Source: Gammaproteobacteria bacterium
GTDB taxonomy: Bacteria; Pseudomonadota; Gammaproteobacteria; Xanthomonadales; Xanthomonadaceae
Direction: 5' to 3'
Length of the DNA stretch: 16,164 nucleotides
Assembly: GCA_030431185.1 (NCBI GenBank)
Contig: JAUIJO010000042.1
Location: forward strand, 1-16,164
Shown here: positions 6,962 to 15,740 of the stretch, piece after piece
Position numbering within the stretch: position 1 is the first letter of the stretch
Layout: every line of letters starts with the position of its first letter
Made by a program: the position numbers and the translations under genes
The notes under the pieces: generated by a model
Told to the model about the DNA's origin: nothing
Database searches by the model: none
What the model saw: only the letters and a program-made list of their open reading frames with translations

Positions 6962-7933
6962 ATGGACGACATCACGTGGACACTGACCGACGGGCACGCG
7001 GGCAACCGGCGACAGGCCGAAGCACTGTCCGCCGCCCTGGGCCGCGACGCCCGCGCGTGGACGCTGGACGCACGGGCGCCCTGGCGCTGGGCCTCGCCCC
7101 GGCGCCTCCCCGGAAGCCGGCATGCCTTCGGACCTGAGTTCGCCCGGGCCCTGCGCCTGGGCGAGGCCGCCCTGCCCGGCCTCGCCATCGGCTGCGGCCG
7201 CCAGGCGGCCCTGGCCACGCGCCTGCTGCATGCCCGCGGCTGCCGGACGGTGCAGATCCTCGACCCGCGGATCGCGCCACGGCATTTCGACCTCGTCATC
7301 GCCCCGAGCCATGACGGCCTGGAAGGCCGCAACGTGATCAAGCTGCTGGGCAGCCTGCATCCGGTCGACGATCTCTGGCTGGCCGCGGCCCGGCGGGAAT
7401 TCGCCGCCCTGGGCGAGCTGCCGGGCCCGCGCACCGCGCTGCTGCTCGGCGGCCCGAGCGACCACGCACAACATGCCGCCGGCGACTGGGAAGCGCTGTT
7501 CGACCGCGTGGTCGACGTGGTGCGCCGGGAAGGCGGCAGCGTCCTGGCGACGGCCTCGCGGCGGACGCCGCCGGCGGTGGTCGCGCGCATGCGCGAGCGC
7601 CTGGGCGCGCTGCCGGGCATCGCCTGGGCCGACGAGCGTGATGGCCCCAACCCCTACGCGGGACTGCTCGGCTGGGCCGACCGCATCGTCTGTACCGCCG
7701 ATTCGGTCAACATGTTGTCGGAGGCCTGCGCCACCGATGTCCCGGTCCATGCCGCCGGCATCGATGGCTTGCGCGGACGGCCCCGGCGATTCGCCGAGAG
7801 CCTGCTGGGGCTGGGACGCGTACAGCCGCTGAGCGAGACACTCGCGTCCTTCCCGGTCACCCCTCTTCGCGAAACGGCGCGGGTGGCGATGGAGGTGGCC
7901 GGCCGCCTTCGGGACAAGTCAGCCCTTGGATAG
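6962..7933 (+). CDS. ELM1-family (DUF1022) protein, putative GT-B-like
   Basis: A protein of about 323 aa matching the bacterial relatives of the plant mitochondrial fission factor ELM1. It begins ITWTLTDGHAGNRRQAEALS and continues with LAIGCGRQAA, VQILDPR, FDLVIAPSHDGL, TALLLGGPS, LATASRRTP, and NPYAGLLGWADRIVCTADSVNMLSEA near the C-terminus. The family is thought to have a glycosyltransferase GT-B-like fold, but its bacterial function is not established. Possible starts are TTG 6923, ATG 6935, ATG 6953 and ATG 6962. The last leaves the conserved domain right at the N-terminus and has GGGA 9 nt upstream, so it is preferred. A weak -10-like TAGAGT lies at 6880-6885. Earlier starts would add up to 13 residues. 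Confidence 0.87.
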   Translation: MDDITWTLTDGHAGNRRQAEALSAALGRDARAWTLDARAPWRWASPRRLPGSRHAFGPEFARALRLGEAALPGLAIGCGRQAALATRLLHARGCRTVQILDPRIAPRHFDLVIAPSHDGLEGRNVIKLLGSLHPVDDLWLAAARREFAALGELPGPRTALLLGGPSDHAQHAAGDWEALFDRVVDVVRREGGSVLATASRRTPPAVVARMRERLGALPGIAWADERDGPNPYAGLLGWADRIVCTADSVNMLSEACATDVPVHAAGIDGLRGRPRRFAESLLGLGRVQPLSETLASFPVTPLRETARVAMEVAGRLRDKSALG

Positions 7934-7946
7934 GGCACGGCCTTGC

Positions 7947-7974
7947 AACCGCCGCCACCGCGCCGCCGGCGGTT
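7947..7974. terminator. Hairpin between convergent ELM1-family and AraC genes
   Basis: AACCGCCG (7947-7954) and CGGCGGTT (7967-7974) form a perfect 8-bp stem with a 12-nt GC-rich loop. It sits 13 bp after the plus-strand stop and before the stop of the minus-strand regulator. It is placed for bidirectional termination, but no T-run follows. Confidence 0.45.
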
Positions 7975-8026
7975 CGCCCATCAGCCCAATGCGGTTTGCG
8001 CGAGACCGGCTGTTGAAGCGCCACCG

Positions 8027-9070
8027 CTAGCGCCCTTCCGAACCCGCCAGGCTCGCCCTGTATTCCATGGGGGGCATGCCGGCCGCTTTCCGGAAGGCCC
8101 GGCAGAGATGGGTTGACGACGAATACCCCATTTCCTCGGCGATTTCGTGGACCCGCAAGGTTCGATCGCGCAGCAGCTCGGCGGCGTGTTCGCAACGAGT
8201 CCGGTTGACGATGTCCCGGAAGCGGATCCCCATCGAACTCAAGCCGCGCTGCAGGCTCCGCGTGCTCGTGTCGAGGGCATGCGCCGTCGCATCGATGGAA
8301 ACCTGGCCTGCGAGCACCTGGGTCCGTATGCATGCCACGATCACCCCGAGCGGATGGGCCCGGGTGACGGGGGCGAGCCGGGCACGGGCGACATCGCCGA
8401 CGGTCACGAGGACAGCGCGATCCTCCCGGGGTCGACGGCGCAGGAGGGCAGCCGCATCCATCACCAGAGCGATCGCGGGCATGTCGAAACGAACGGGACA
8501 CTGGAACAGGTCTTCGTGGCTGCGCGCATCCTCGGGTCGCGGGATGTCCAGCTCGATCCGCAACGGGCGCCAGCCCGATGCCAGATAGTGCTGGCACAGG
8601 CTGATCATCACAGCCACGGTACCCAGCGCGTCGTGACGATATCCCACGCAACCGCGCGCGGCACTGAGGTAGGTGAAATGGGCGGTACCCCCAGCGACCG
8701 CCAGCATCATGCGATCGCCCTGGCTGTGATATCCGAGTGTCCTGCGCGCACGCTGGATCGCAGCGCCCAAGGTATTCGCGCCCAGGACATGGCGGGCCCA
8801 CACGCCATAGCTCTTGAACTCCAGGCCCGGTGCCAGCAACAGGCCGAGGTTCGACTCACCCGTCTGCCGGGCGATGCTTTCCAGGAAGGCCAACATCGTC
8901 GCATGGGTGATGAAGCAGTCATGGCCCTCCAGCCGCTCGATATCGAGCCTGATCGCGCGATTGGCCTCGCGAAGCACCTTGGCTCCATACCTGTCGCGCA
9001 CGAAGGCAGGCACACCGGCGAGCGCGTCGATGCAGACCAGCGTCGGGCCCCTCACCACGCGAGCGTTCAT
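8027..9070 (-). CDS. AraC family transcriptional regulator
   Basis: A 347-aa regulator. The N-terminal two-thirds fits the Arabinose_bd-type domain found in OruR-like AraC proteins, including LEGHDCFITHATMLAFLES, LGLLLAPGLEF and YGVWARHVLGANTLGAAIQ. The C-terminal DNA-binding domain, about residues 257-339, has two helix-turn-helix motifs: DATAHALDTSTRSLQRGLS and VHEIAEEMGYSSSTHLCRAF, ending in GMPPMEYR. The frame stays open upstream to 9394, but no recognisable protein precedes MNARVVRG, so ATG 9070 is chosen; GGGGG lies only a few bases upstream. It diverges from the secreted DUF1254/DUF1214 gene, which makes that gene a natural candidate target. The ligand is unknown. Confidence 0.9.
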   Translation of the reverse strand: MNARVVRGPTLVCIDALAGVPAFVRDRYGAKVLREANRAIRLDIERLEGHDCFITHATMLAFLESIARQTGESNLGLLLAPGLEFKSYGVWARHVLGANTLGAAIQRARRTLGYHSQGDRMMLAVAGGTAHFTYLSAARGCVGYRHDALGTVAVMISLCQHYLASGWRPLRIELDIPRPEDARSHEDLFQCPVRFDMPAIALVMDAAALLRRRPREDRAVLVTVGDVARARLAPVTRAHPLGVIVACIRTQVLAGQVSIDATAHALDTSTRSLQRGLSSMGIRFRDIVNRTRCEHAAELLRDRTLRVHEIAEEMGYSSSTHLCRAFRKAAGMPPMEYRASLAGSEGR

Positions 9071-9537
9071 GTCCCCCGGCCTGGCGCAAAATGGTCCTTC
9101 GAACCTCGCACTCGGCGCGCTAGGATGGCGTGAACATCCAATATCGAGGGGATCCCGGTACCGGATGGCCATGCAGAAGACGGGCTTGCACGCTGCCCTG
9201 GACTGGACGCAAGGGGAACGATCCAAGCCTGCGCACAAGGGGTGTGGCCGCCTCCGCCCGCTGCAGCACATGAGATCGGGATCCGCCCCGCACGTGATGA
9301 CGACCGCCGGCGAATGACCGCAGGCGACTGGATGCAACCGCCGCCAACGGCTCCGGTGACGGCGTCCTTCCAGTAACGCCCGGACCCCGAGCATGCTGCC
9401 GATGACGCACGGCCTCCAATGGCCTGTCGGCTCCGCGCTCGGCCCCAGGCAAACGATCCCAGCGCATCCGCGTGCGATGGGGAGACACGGTCAGGCATGA
9501 CGCTTCCTGCAGAAGCACCCTTGGACGGAGGAACCAG
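9071..9537. other. 467-bp non-coding divergent region between AraC and DUF1254 genes
   Basis: I find no convincing gene, tRNA or canonical promoter here. Open frames cross it on both strands but carry no recognisable protein pattern. The only distinct ribosome binding site is GGAGG at 9527-9531, 6 nt before ATG 9538. The region presumably holds promoters and operator sites for both flanking genes. A short palindrome, CGGTACCG, is the clearest symmetrical site and is unlikely to be enough for an AraC operator by itself. Confidence 0.5.
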
Positions 9538-11061
9538 ATGATGCGCGAATCAACCAGAACCCCGCTTGCGACAGTCCTCACGCTCGTACTTCTCGGCGGC
9601 TTCGCGCACGCGCAGACACCGCCGAAGTTGAAGATGACGACGCCGATACCGGCAGCGATAGAAACACCCGACGCCGTGGAGACACGACTGGGCACGCTGC
9701 GATTCTCCGATGGTTTCCCGGACAAGGCGACCACCGCCCCGCTCTACGACAACCTTGATTTCATGCGCGGCGTCGATGCCTTCCTCAATGCCATGCCGGG
9801 GGCATCGGTCGAGGCCCTGCGGGTCGGACTGGCCAGCCAGGGGGTGGACGACAACCAGACCGTCATGATCTTCGAAGACCTGATGGACTCGCACTCCCTG
9901 TTCCTGACCCCCAATAGCGAAAGCGTCTACAACCTGATGTGGCTCGACACCAAGGCAGGGCCACTGGTCATCGAGTCGCCACCGAACATCCTGGGCATCG
10001 TCGACAACCACTGGTTCCAGTACGTCGGGGACATCGGCAACGCCGGGCCAGACCGGGGCAAGGGCGGCAAGTACCTGCTGTTGCCCCCCGGCTACGAAGG
10101 CGAGGTGCCGGACGGCTATTTCGTCCTCCGCAGCTCGACCTACGGCAACCTCTATTTCTGGCGGGGCTTCCTCGAGAACGGCACCACCGCGACAGCCGTC
10201 GAGAACACGCGGAAGTTCGCCCGGGTGTACCCGCTGTCAGCGGCCGACGACCCGCCACCCATGAAGTTCATCGATGGTTCCGGGCGGCAGTTCAACACCA
10301 TCCATGCCAACAACTACCACTTCTACGAAGAAGTCGACGACATCGTCCAGTACGAGCCGGCCGAAGCCTACCACCCGGAAGTCCTGGGGCAACTGGCGGC
10401 GATCGGCATCGTCAAGGGCAAGCCTTTCTCGCCCGACGCACGCATGAAGGCCATCCTCACCGACGCCGCCGCCGTGGGGAATGCGACCTCGCGTGCGATC
10501 ACGTTCGACACCCGCATGGAGGGGGCGTACTACTACCCCGACAGCGCCTGGTTCACGGGCTTCGTGGGCGGCAACCACGAGTTCCTGCTGCAGCCGGGCG
10601 TACGCAACCTCGACGCCCGGGTGTTGTTCCATTACTACGCGACCGGCATCACGCCGGCGATGGCGACGAAACGCGTCGGGATCGGCTCGCAGTATGCCGT
10701 CGCGACGGTCGACGGCAAGAAGCTGCCGCTCGATGGAAGCAGGACCTACAAGGTCCACCTGCCGCCAGGCATCCCGGCCAGGGACTTCTGGTCGTTCGTG
10801 GTGTACGACAACCAGACCCGGTCCATGCTGCAAACCGACCAGCAGTTCCCGAGCATCGGTAGCCAGAAGAAGTCGCTTGTCGTCAACGCGGATTCCTCCG
10901 TCGACATCTGGTTTGGTCCGACGGCCCCCGAAGGGCACGAGAGCAACTGGGTGCAGACCGTGCCCGGCAAGGGCTGGAACGTCGTGCTGCGGCTGTATGG
11001 GCCCCTGGAATCGTGGTTCGACAAGACCTGGCAGCCCGGTGAGCTCGAACGGATCGATTGA
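9538..11061 (+). CDS. Secreted DUF1254/DUF1214 domain protein
   Basis: A 507-aa protein with a signal peptide: MMRESTRTPLATVLTLV, hydrophobic core, and likely cleavage after FAHA near residue 25. The N-terminal DUF1254 region includes YDNLDFMRGVDAFLNAMPG and SLFLTPNSESVYNLMWLDTK. The C-terminal DUF1214 region, about residues 360-490, includes FHYYATGITPAMA, LDGSRTYKVHLPPGIPA, FWSFVVYDNQTRSML and the closing GWNVVLRLYGP. The biochemical role of the family is not known. GGAGG is 6 nt before ATG 9538 and 9 nt before a second ATG at 9541, so either may be used. The gene is less GC-extreme than its neighbours and pairs with a divergent AraC regulator, which suggests ligand-induced expression and possibly acquisition as a unit. 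Confidence 0.92.
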   Translation: MMRESTRTPLATVLTLVLLGGFAHAQTPPKLKMTTPIPAAIETPDAVETRLGTLRFSDGFPDKATTAPLYDNLDFMRGVDAFLNAMPGASVEALRVGLASQGVDDNQTVMIFEDLMDSHSLFLTPNSESVYNLMWLDTKAGPLVIESPPNILGIVDNHWFQYVGDIGNAGPDRGKGGKYLLLPPGYEGEVPDGYFVLRSSTYGNLYFWRGFLENGTTATAVENTRKFARVYPLSAADDPPPMKFIDGSGRQFNTIHANNYHFYEEVDDIVQYEPAEAYHPEVLGQLAAIGIVKGKPFSPDARMKAILTDAAAVGNATSRAITFDTRMEGAYYYPDSAWFTGFVGGNHEFLLQPGVRNLDARVLFHYYATGITPAMATKRVGIGSQYAVATVDGKKLPLDGSRTYKVHLPPGIPARDFWSFVVYDNQTRSMLQTDQQFPSIGSQKKSLVVNADSSVDIWFGPTAPEGHESNWVQTVPGKGWNVVLRLYGPLESWFDKTWQPGELERID

Positions 11062-11071
11062 GTCCGCGCGA

Positions 11072-11111
11072 CGGCATGGGCGGGACCAGGCCGCCCCATG
11101 CCGCGGGGCGG
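11072..11111. terminator. Two overlapping, mutually exclusive hairpins between DUF1254 gene and glnE
   Basis: CGGCATGGG plus CGG (11072-11083) pairs with CCG-C-CCCATGCCG (11091-11103), giving 12 base pairs with one bulged C. Alternatively CCGCCCC (11091-11097) pairs with GGGGCGG (11105-11111). Both folds use the same CCGCCCC arm. The site lies between convergent genes and probably ends transcription from both sides. No T-run is present. Confidence 0.5.
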
Positions 11112-11176
11112 CGGCCCAGGTGGTTCGACGGGACCGTGCGACGCGCTTGTTCGCCGGGATCCCCTCGCCGATGGAC

Positions 11177-13996
11177 TCAGGACGGGATGGAATCGAAATC
11201 GAGTCCCTGCATCCGGGCAATGCGTCGGATGGCGGCACGTGCCGACTCGATCGAATCGTCCAGCGGCGCGCGGCGCTGGCGCCGGTCCAGCGTGCAGGCC
11301 AGGCCGACGGCGAGCAGGTGCGCGTGGGCGGCATGCAGCGCGCGCGCGGTGTCTTGATCGAACACGCCTGATTCGCACGCGGCATCGATCACGCCGGGAG
11401 TATGCCGCGGCCTCAACAGCGCGGGCGCCACCGCAGCATCGCGCAACACCACGAACTGCAGCAGGAACTCCAGGTCGACGAGGCCGCCCTCCCCCTGCTT
11501 GAGGTCGAACCAGGCCGCGTCGCTGCGGTCGAGCTCGCGCCGCATCTTGTGGCGCATGCCGGTGACGTCCGCGGAAAGCGCCGGCGCCTCGCGTGGACGG
11601 GCCAGCGTCCGGGCGCGCACGTCCTCGAAGGCCTCGCACAGGCTTGCGTCGCCGGCGACCGCGCGGGCCCGTACCAGGGCCTGGTGTTCCCAGGTCCAGG
11701 CGCGGTCGCGCTGGTACTCCGAGTAACTCGCAAGACTGGACACGAGCAGCCCCTGCGCACCGTCTGGACGCAGGCGCACGTCGACTTCGAACAGGCGGCC
11801 GGCCGCGGTCACCGCATCCAGCAGCGCGACGATCTTCTGCGCCAGCCGCCCGAACCAGCGCGAGGCCTCCAGCGGACGCGTGCCGTCGGAGGGCGCCAGC
11901 GGGTCCGCGTCGTAGAGGAACACGAGGTCGAGGTCGGAGCCGAATCCCAGTTCCTCGCCGCCCAGGCTGCCGTAGCCGATCACCGCGAAACGGGCACCGG
12001 GCACCTGGCCATGGGCCCGGGTGACCTCGTCCGTCGCCAGGTCCACCACGCGCGCGACCACGGCATCGGCCAGCCAGGCCAGCTGCCGCGCAGTGGCCTC
12101 GGCGTCCTGTCGCCCGTCGCGGAACGCCATGGCGATGCGAAAACTCAGGGACTGGCGCACTTCATTGAGCGCCTGCAGCACCGATTCGGCATCGCTCCCC
12201 CCGGCCACCTGGGCGCAGGCGTCGAACAGCGCTTCGCGCCCCGGCAGCGGACCCGAGACGCGCGCGTCCAGCAATTCGTCCAGCAGCAATGGATGCAAGG
12301 CCAGGCGCTCGGCGAGCAGGGCGCTTTGCGACACCACCTCGACCAGCCGCGAGAGGGCGGCCGGTTGCTCGTCGAGCAGGGCCAGGTACGCGCTGCGACG
12401 CAGGATGTTGTGGAGCATCGTCAACAGGCGCCGCAGGGCCAGCATCGGGTACTGCGCCTGCGCCGCGCCGTGCAGGAGCACGGGCATGACGCGATCCAGG
12501 CGCGCGCGCGCCTTGTCCGACAGGCCCGCCACCGCCGGGCTGCGCGACAGGTCGCGCAACATGCCATCCGCGCTGCCCGGTTCGCCGAAGCCCGCGTCGC
12601 CCAGCACCTCTGCGTGGCCCGCGTCCGGGAGTGCACGCCAGTAGGTCGCCAGCGCATCCGGCGCGGCCTGGCGCCGGCGCGGGGCCAGCAGCGCGTCGAA
12701 CTCGGTGCTCACCGTGGCGCGGTGCAGGTCGAGTTCGTCCAGCAGCGCGCTCCAGTCGGGGTAGCCGAGGCCGATGGCCAGGCGGGCCCGCTCCGGGTCG
12801 TCGGTGGGCAAGGCATGGACCTGCGCGTCGTGGCGCATCTGCAGGCGGTTTTCCAGGTGCCTGAGGTAGCGGTACGCGGCGGCCAGCATGTCCGCCGCCT
12901 CCGGCGCGACCTGGTTCGCCTCCACCAACGCCTGCAGGCTGGACAGCAGGCTGCGCCCGCGCAGTTCGGGCTCGCGGCCGCCCCGGATCAACTGCAGCGC
13001 CTGCACCAGGAACTCGATCTCGCGGATGCCGCCGGGACCGCGCTTGATGTCGTCGGCCAGCTCCTTGCGGGCGACTTCGGCGGCGATCGCCGCCTTCATC
13101 GTGCGAAGTCCGTCGAGCGCGCCGTAGTCCAGGTAGCGGCGGTAGATGAAGGGCCGCAGGTCGACCAGGAAGCGTTCGCCGGCCTCGATGTCGCCCGCGA
13201 CGGGACGCGCCTTCTGCCACGCATAGCGCTCCCAGTCGCGGCCCTCGTGCTGGAAGTAGAGCTCCATCGCCGCGAACGACCAGGCCACCCGCCCCGCCGT
13301 GCCGTACGGCCGGAGCCGGAGATCGACGCGATGGCAGAAGCCGTCGGCGGTGGTGTCGTCGAGCAGGCGCGCGAGCTGCTGCCCGAGCCGGGTGAAATAC
13401 GCTTCGGCGGCCAGGGGACGCTCGCCGTCGCTGGCATCGGCCGCGCCCAGCCCCTCGAAGTCGTAGCCGTAGACCAGGTCGACGTCGGAGCTGAAGTTCA
13501 GTTCGCCGCCACCCAGTTTCCCCAGTCCGAACACCACCAGCCGCCGGACCCGGCCGTCGCGGTCGCGGAACACGCCGTGGCGCGTGGCAAAAGCCTGCTC
13601 CAACGCATCCAGCCCGAGCGTCAGGCAGGTTTCCGCGAGGCGCGTGCTGCCGGCGAGCGTCGCCTCGACGCCATCGATGCCGATGACGTCGCGCCACGCC
13701 AGGCGCGTCGATTCGGCGGCGCGATAGCGCCGCAGCAGCGCCGGCCAACTGGCCGCGTCGTCGGGCGCCAGGGCCGGCGGGGCTTCCGCCGCGAAATCAT
13801 GGTCGGCCAGCAAGCGCTCCAACAGCGCGGGTTGGCGGCACAGGGTATCGATGGCGAAGTCGCTGGCGATAGCCAGGCGCGCCAGGTGCTCGACGTTCCG
13901 CGGCGCGTCGAGCAGGCCGGCGAGCGCGGGGGCACTCGCGCGCAGGCGCCGCAGGGCGCGTTCGATGTCGGAGGCGGGCGGCAGGGGATCGGACAT
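11177..13996 (-). CDS. glnE: Bifunctional glutamine synthetase adenylyltransferase / adenylyl-removing enzyme
   Basis: Attaches AMP to and removes it from glutamine synthetase, tuning nitrogen assimilation in response to PII and glutamine; cytosolic. The 939-aa length matches the family (E. coli 946). Two nucleotidyltransferase domains are visible. The N-terminal adenylyl-removing domain has GLGKLGGGELNFSSDVDL at about 157-174. The C-terminal adenylyltransferase domain has GYGSLGGEELGFGSDLDL at about 670-690. Between and after them are LADDIKRGPGGIREIEFLVQ and the helical C-terminal GVFDQDTARALHAAHAHLL. In the second motif Ser stands where many GlnE proteins have Lys. The start at ATG 13996 begins MSDPLPPASDIERAL; the frame is open further upstream but reads into the protease gene's 3' end. 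CATCAT lies 6 nt before the ATG, a weak leaderless-type -10. Confidence 0.97.
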   Translation of the reverse strand: MSDPLPPASDIERALRRLRASAPALAGLLDAPRNVEHLARLAIASDFAIDTLCRQPALLERLLADHDFAAEAPPALAPDDAASWPALLRRYRAAESTRLAWRDVIGIDGVEATLAGSTRLAETCLTLGLDALEQAFATRHGVFRDRDGRVRRLVVFGLGKLGGGELNFSSDVDLVYGYDFEGLGAADASDGERPLAAEAYFTRLGQQLARLLDDTTADGFCHRVDLRLRPYGTAGRVAWSFAAMELYFQHEGRDWERYAWQKARPVAGDIEAGERFLVDLRPFIYRRYLDYGALDGLRTMKAAIAAEVARKELADDIKRGPGGIREIEFLVQALQLIRGGREPELRGRSLLSSLQALVEANQVAPEAADMLAAAYRYLRHLENRLQMRHDAQVHALPTDDPERARLAIGLGYPDWSALLDELDLHRATVSTEFDALLAPRRRQAAPDALATYWRALPDAGHAEVLGDAGFGEPGSADGMLRDLSRSPAVAGLSDKARARLDRVMPVLLHGAAQAQYPMLALRRLLTMLHNILRRSAYLALLDEQPAALSRLVEVVSQSALLAERLALHPLLLDELLDARVSGPLPGREALFDACAQVAGGSDAESVLQALNEVRQSLSFRIAMAFRDGRQDAEATARQLAWLADAVVARVVDLATDEVTRAHGQVPGARFAVIGYGSLGGEELGFGSDLDLVFLYDADPLAPSDGTRPLEASRWFGRLAQKIVALLDAVTAAGRLFEVDVRLRPDGAQGLLVSSLASYSEYQRDRAWTWEHQALVRARAVAGDASLCEAFEDVRARTLARPREAPALSADVTGMRHKMRRELDRSDAAWFDLKQGEGGLVDLEFLLQFVVLRDAAVAPALLRPRHTPGVIDAACESGVFDQDTARALHAAHAHLLAVGLACTLDRRQRRAPLDDSIESARAAIRRIARMQGLDFDSIPS

Positions 13997-14032
13997 GGAC
14001 CGATGATGGCATGCCGAAGCGACCGGACAGGA

Positions 14033-14054
14033 ATGGCCGCCCGGAGGCGGCCAT
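14033..14054 (-). terminator. Stable hairpin after the S8 protease gene
   Basis: ATGGCCGCC (14033-14041) and GGCGGCCAT (14046-14054) form a perfect 9-bp stem. Read on the minus strand the loop is C-UCCG-G, a member of the very stable UNCG tetraloop class. It begins 22 bp after the protease stop and 36 bp before the glnE start. The following minus-strand bases (TCCTGTCC) are only partly T-rich, so termination strength is uncertain. Confidence 0.6.
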
Positions 14055-14076
14055 GGGTCGAAGACCTGCGCTGGAC

Positions 14077-15441
14077 TCAGTACTGCACGGCCTGGGCGGC
14101 ATTGACCCGGCCGAAGCCGGTGGCATCGTCGCGGCCGGGCTTGCCGACGTCGTCGGCCGAGCGCTTGAGGATCGACTCGACCTGCGAGGCCTTGATGCCC
14201 GGATGCTTGCCGTATACAAGCGCCGCGACGCCGGTCACATGCGGTGCCGCCATGCTGGTGCCGGCATTCCAGCCGTAGAAGCTCGACCCGCCGGCCACCT
14301 GGACGGTGCTGAAGACCGCGTCGAAGATCCAGCAGACCTGCGTCACCGGACCGACGGTGCACGACTCGTTGCCCGGATAGCGGGTGTCGCCACCGGGGGC
14401 GCCGAAGTGGATGGTCGACTGGCCGAAGTTGCTGTAGCTGGCGAGCGGGTCGAGGTCGACGGTGGGATCGATCGCCCAGCCCTCCGGTGCCAGCGCCGAT
14501 ACCGTCAGCACGCCGGGCAGCTGGCCGGGGAAGCTCATCGTCGAGCCGTCGTGGTCGAGGTCGCGACCGTCGTTGCCCGCCGACGCCACCACCAGCACTT
14601 CGTGCTTGCCTGCGTACTGGACGGCGCGCTTGGTGGCATTGATCAGCTCGGACAGTTCGTTCGCGCCCGGCCCGCTGCGCGGCAGGCCGCCGCGGACACC
14701 CAGGCTCATGTTGATGACGTTGGCGCCGTGGTCCACGGCCCACACCATGCCCTGGATGATGCCGCCGAAATCACCGCTGCCGGTCGCTGCACTGAGCACC
14801 TTCACCGCCAGCAGCTTGGCTTCCGGGGCAACGCCGATCGTGCCGATCGCATTGTCGGCGGCGAGGATCGTGCCGGCCACGTGGGTGCCGTGCGAACTGC
14901 CGGAGGTGTTGCAGAAGGTCTCGCCCGGGACGAAGGACGCGCCGCCTATCAGGTTCGGGGCGATGTCCAGATGGGTGCAGTACGCGCCGCTGTCGAGCAC
15001 GGCGACGGTGGCGCCGGCGCCGCGGTAGCCTGCGTTCCACGCCCCGGCGGCGTCCACCGCGGCATTGCCCCACTGCAGGTCATAGAAGAGGTCGTCATCC
15101 CCCGAACCCGGCGGATTGGCGAAGTCCTCGGCTGCGATCGGCGCGGTGTCCGGATCGGCAACGTCCCATTGCAGGGTGACGTCACGGGTCACCGACTGCA
15201 GGCCCGGGATTGCGCCGGCGGCGGCATCGAAGCCATCACCGGCCTCGACGATCGCCACGCCGATCTGCGGCAGGTGGGCGGTGATCGTGCCGCCGGCCGC
15301 GCGAATGCGCTCCTGCTGGGTCGAGCTCAGTCCATTGCCGTGCGTCATCACCACGTAGCTGGCGGCCTGGGCGGACGCCATCGCACCGAGGCCAATGAGA
15401 GCCACGCCAACGCTGGTGGCGAGAAGGTTCTTGTTCTTCAT
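14077..15441 (-). CDS. Secreted S8 family serine protease (subtilisin-like)
   Basis: A 454-aa exported peptidase. The signal peptide runs from MKNKNLLATS through a hydrophobic core to about ASAQA (residue 27). A propeptide-like region follows (about 28-110), with GVAIVEAGDGFDAAAGAIPGL resembling inhibitor I9. The catalytic domain has Asp150 in VAVLDSGAYCTH, His184 in SSHGTHVAGT, the oxyanion Asn290 in VVASAGNDG, and Ser396 in GTSMAAPHVTG, so the triad is complete. Four cysteines (155, 177, 361, 370) could form disulfides. There is no C-terminal PPC or autotransporter domain; the protein stops at AQAVQY, so type II secretion is likely. The ATG at 15441 has GGAG 7 nt upstream. Related Xanthomonadaceae enzymes are secreted degradative proteases. 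Confidence 0.95.
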   Translation of the reverse strand: MKNKNLLATSVGVALIGLGAMASAQAASYVVMTHGNGLSSTQQERIRAAGGTITAHLPQIGVAIVEAGDGFDAAAGAIPGLQSVTRDVTLQWDVADPDTAPIAAEDFANPPGSGDDDLFYDLQWGNAAVDAAGAWNAGYRGAGATVAVLDSGAYCTHLDIAPNLIGGASFVPGETFCNTSGSSHGTHVAGTILAADNAIGTIGVAPEAKLLAVKVLSAATGSGDFGGIIQGMVWAVDHGANVINMSLGVRGGLPRSGPGANELSELINATKRAVQYAGKHEVLVVASAGNDGRDLDHDGSTMSFPGQLPGVLTVSALAPEGWAIDPTVDLDPLASYSNFGQSTIHFGAPGGDTRYPGNESCTVGPVTQVCWIFDAVFSTVQVAGGSSFYGWNAGTSMAAPHVTGVAALVYGKHPGIKASQVESILKRSADDVGKPGRDDATGFGRVNAAQAVQY

Positions 15442-15740
15442 GGAGATACTCCGAAGCATCAATGGGGACGTGCATGCGCACGCGCGATCAGGGCCGCCCC
15501 CCTGCCAACCCCCTCTGTGTCCACGTGTTCCCGGCGCCGGGCCGGCCACCTCCCTGTCGCCCGCCCGGACCGCGGCGCGCGCGGACCGCCCGCAACCCGC
15601 GACGTTGCATGGCGTACAGCCGTTCGCTCCGTCGCGGAGGTCGCCGCAACGGCTTCGGCACCCGCGGCCAATGCGCCCCGTCACCATCGCCGCGTCTCGG
15701 CGGCCTCGTCCAGGCGCGGGCATGCCGGAAGGCGGGCAAT
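15442..15740. other. Non-coding region upstream of the protease gene
   Basis: This is about 300 bp of very GC-rich sequence. Open frames cross it but have no recognisable protein content. It should contain the protease promoter, yet I see no clear -35/-10 pair. The only well-supported signal is the ribosome binding site just before 15441. Confidence 0.4.

Noticed and set aside
9067..9498. Minus-strand coding extension upstream of the AraC gene
   Set aside because: The frames stay open by GC bias only; the residues before MNARVVRG do not resemble AraC-family N-termini or any other domain.
11402..14278. A 958-codon open frame on the plus strand, antisense to glnE
   Set aside because: It mirrors glnE codons; the protein is low-complexity, rich in Gln, Arg, Ala and Gly, with no domain pattern. 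Long antisense frames are expected in DNA this GC-rich.
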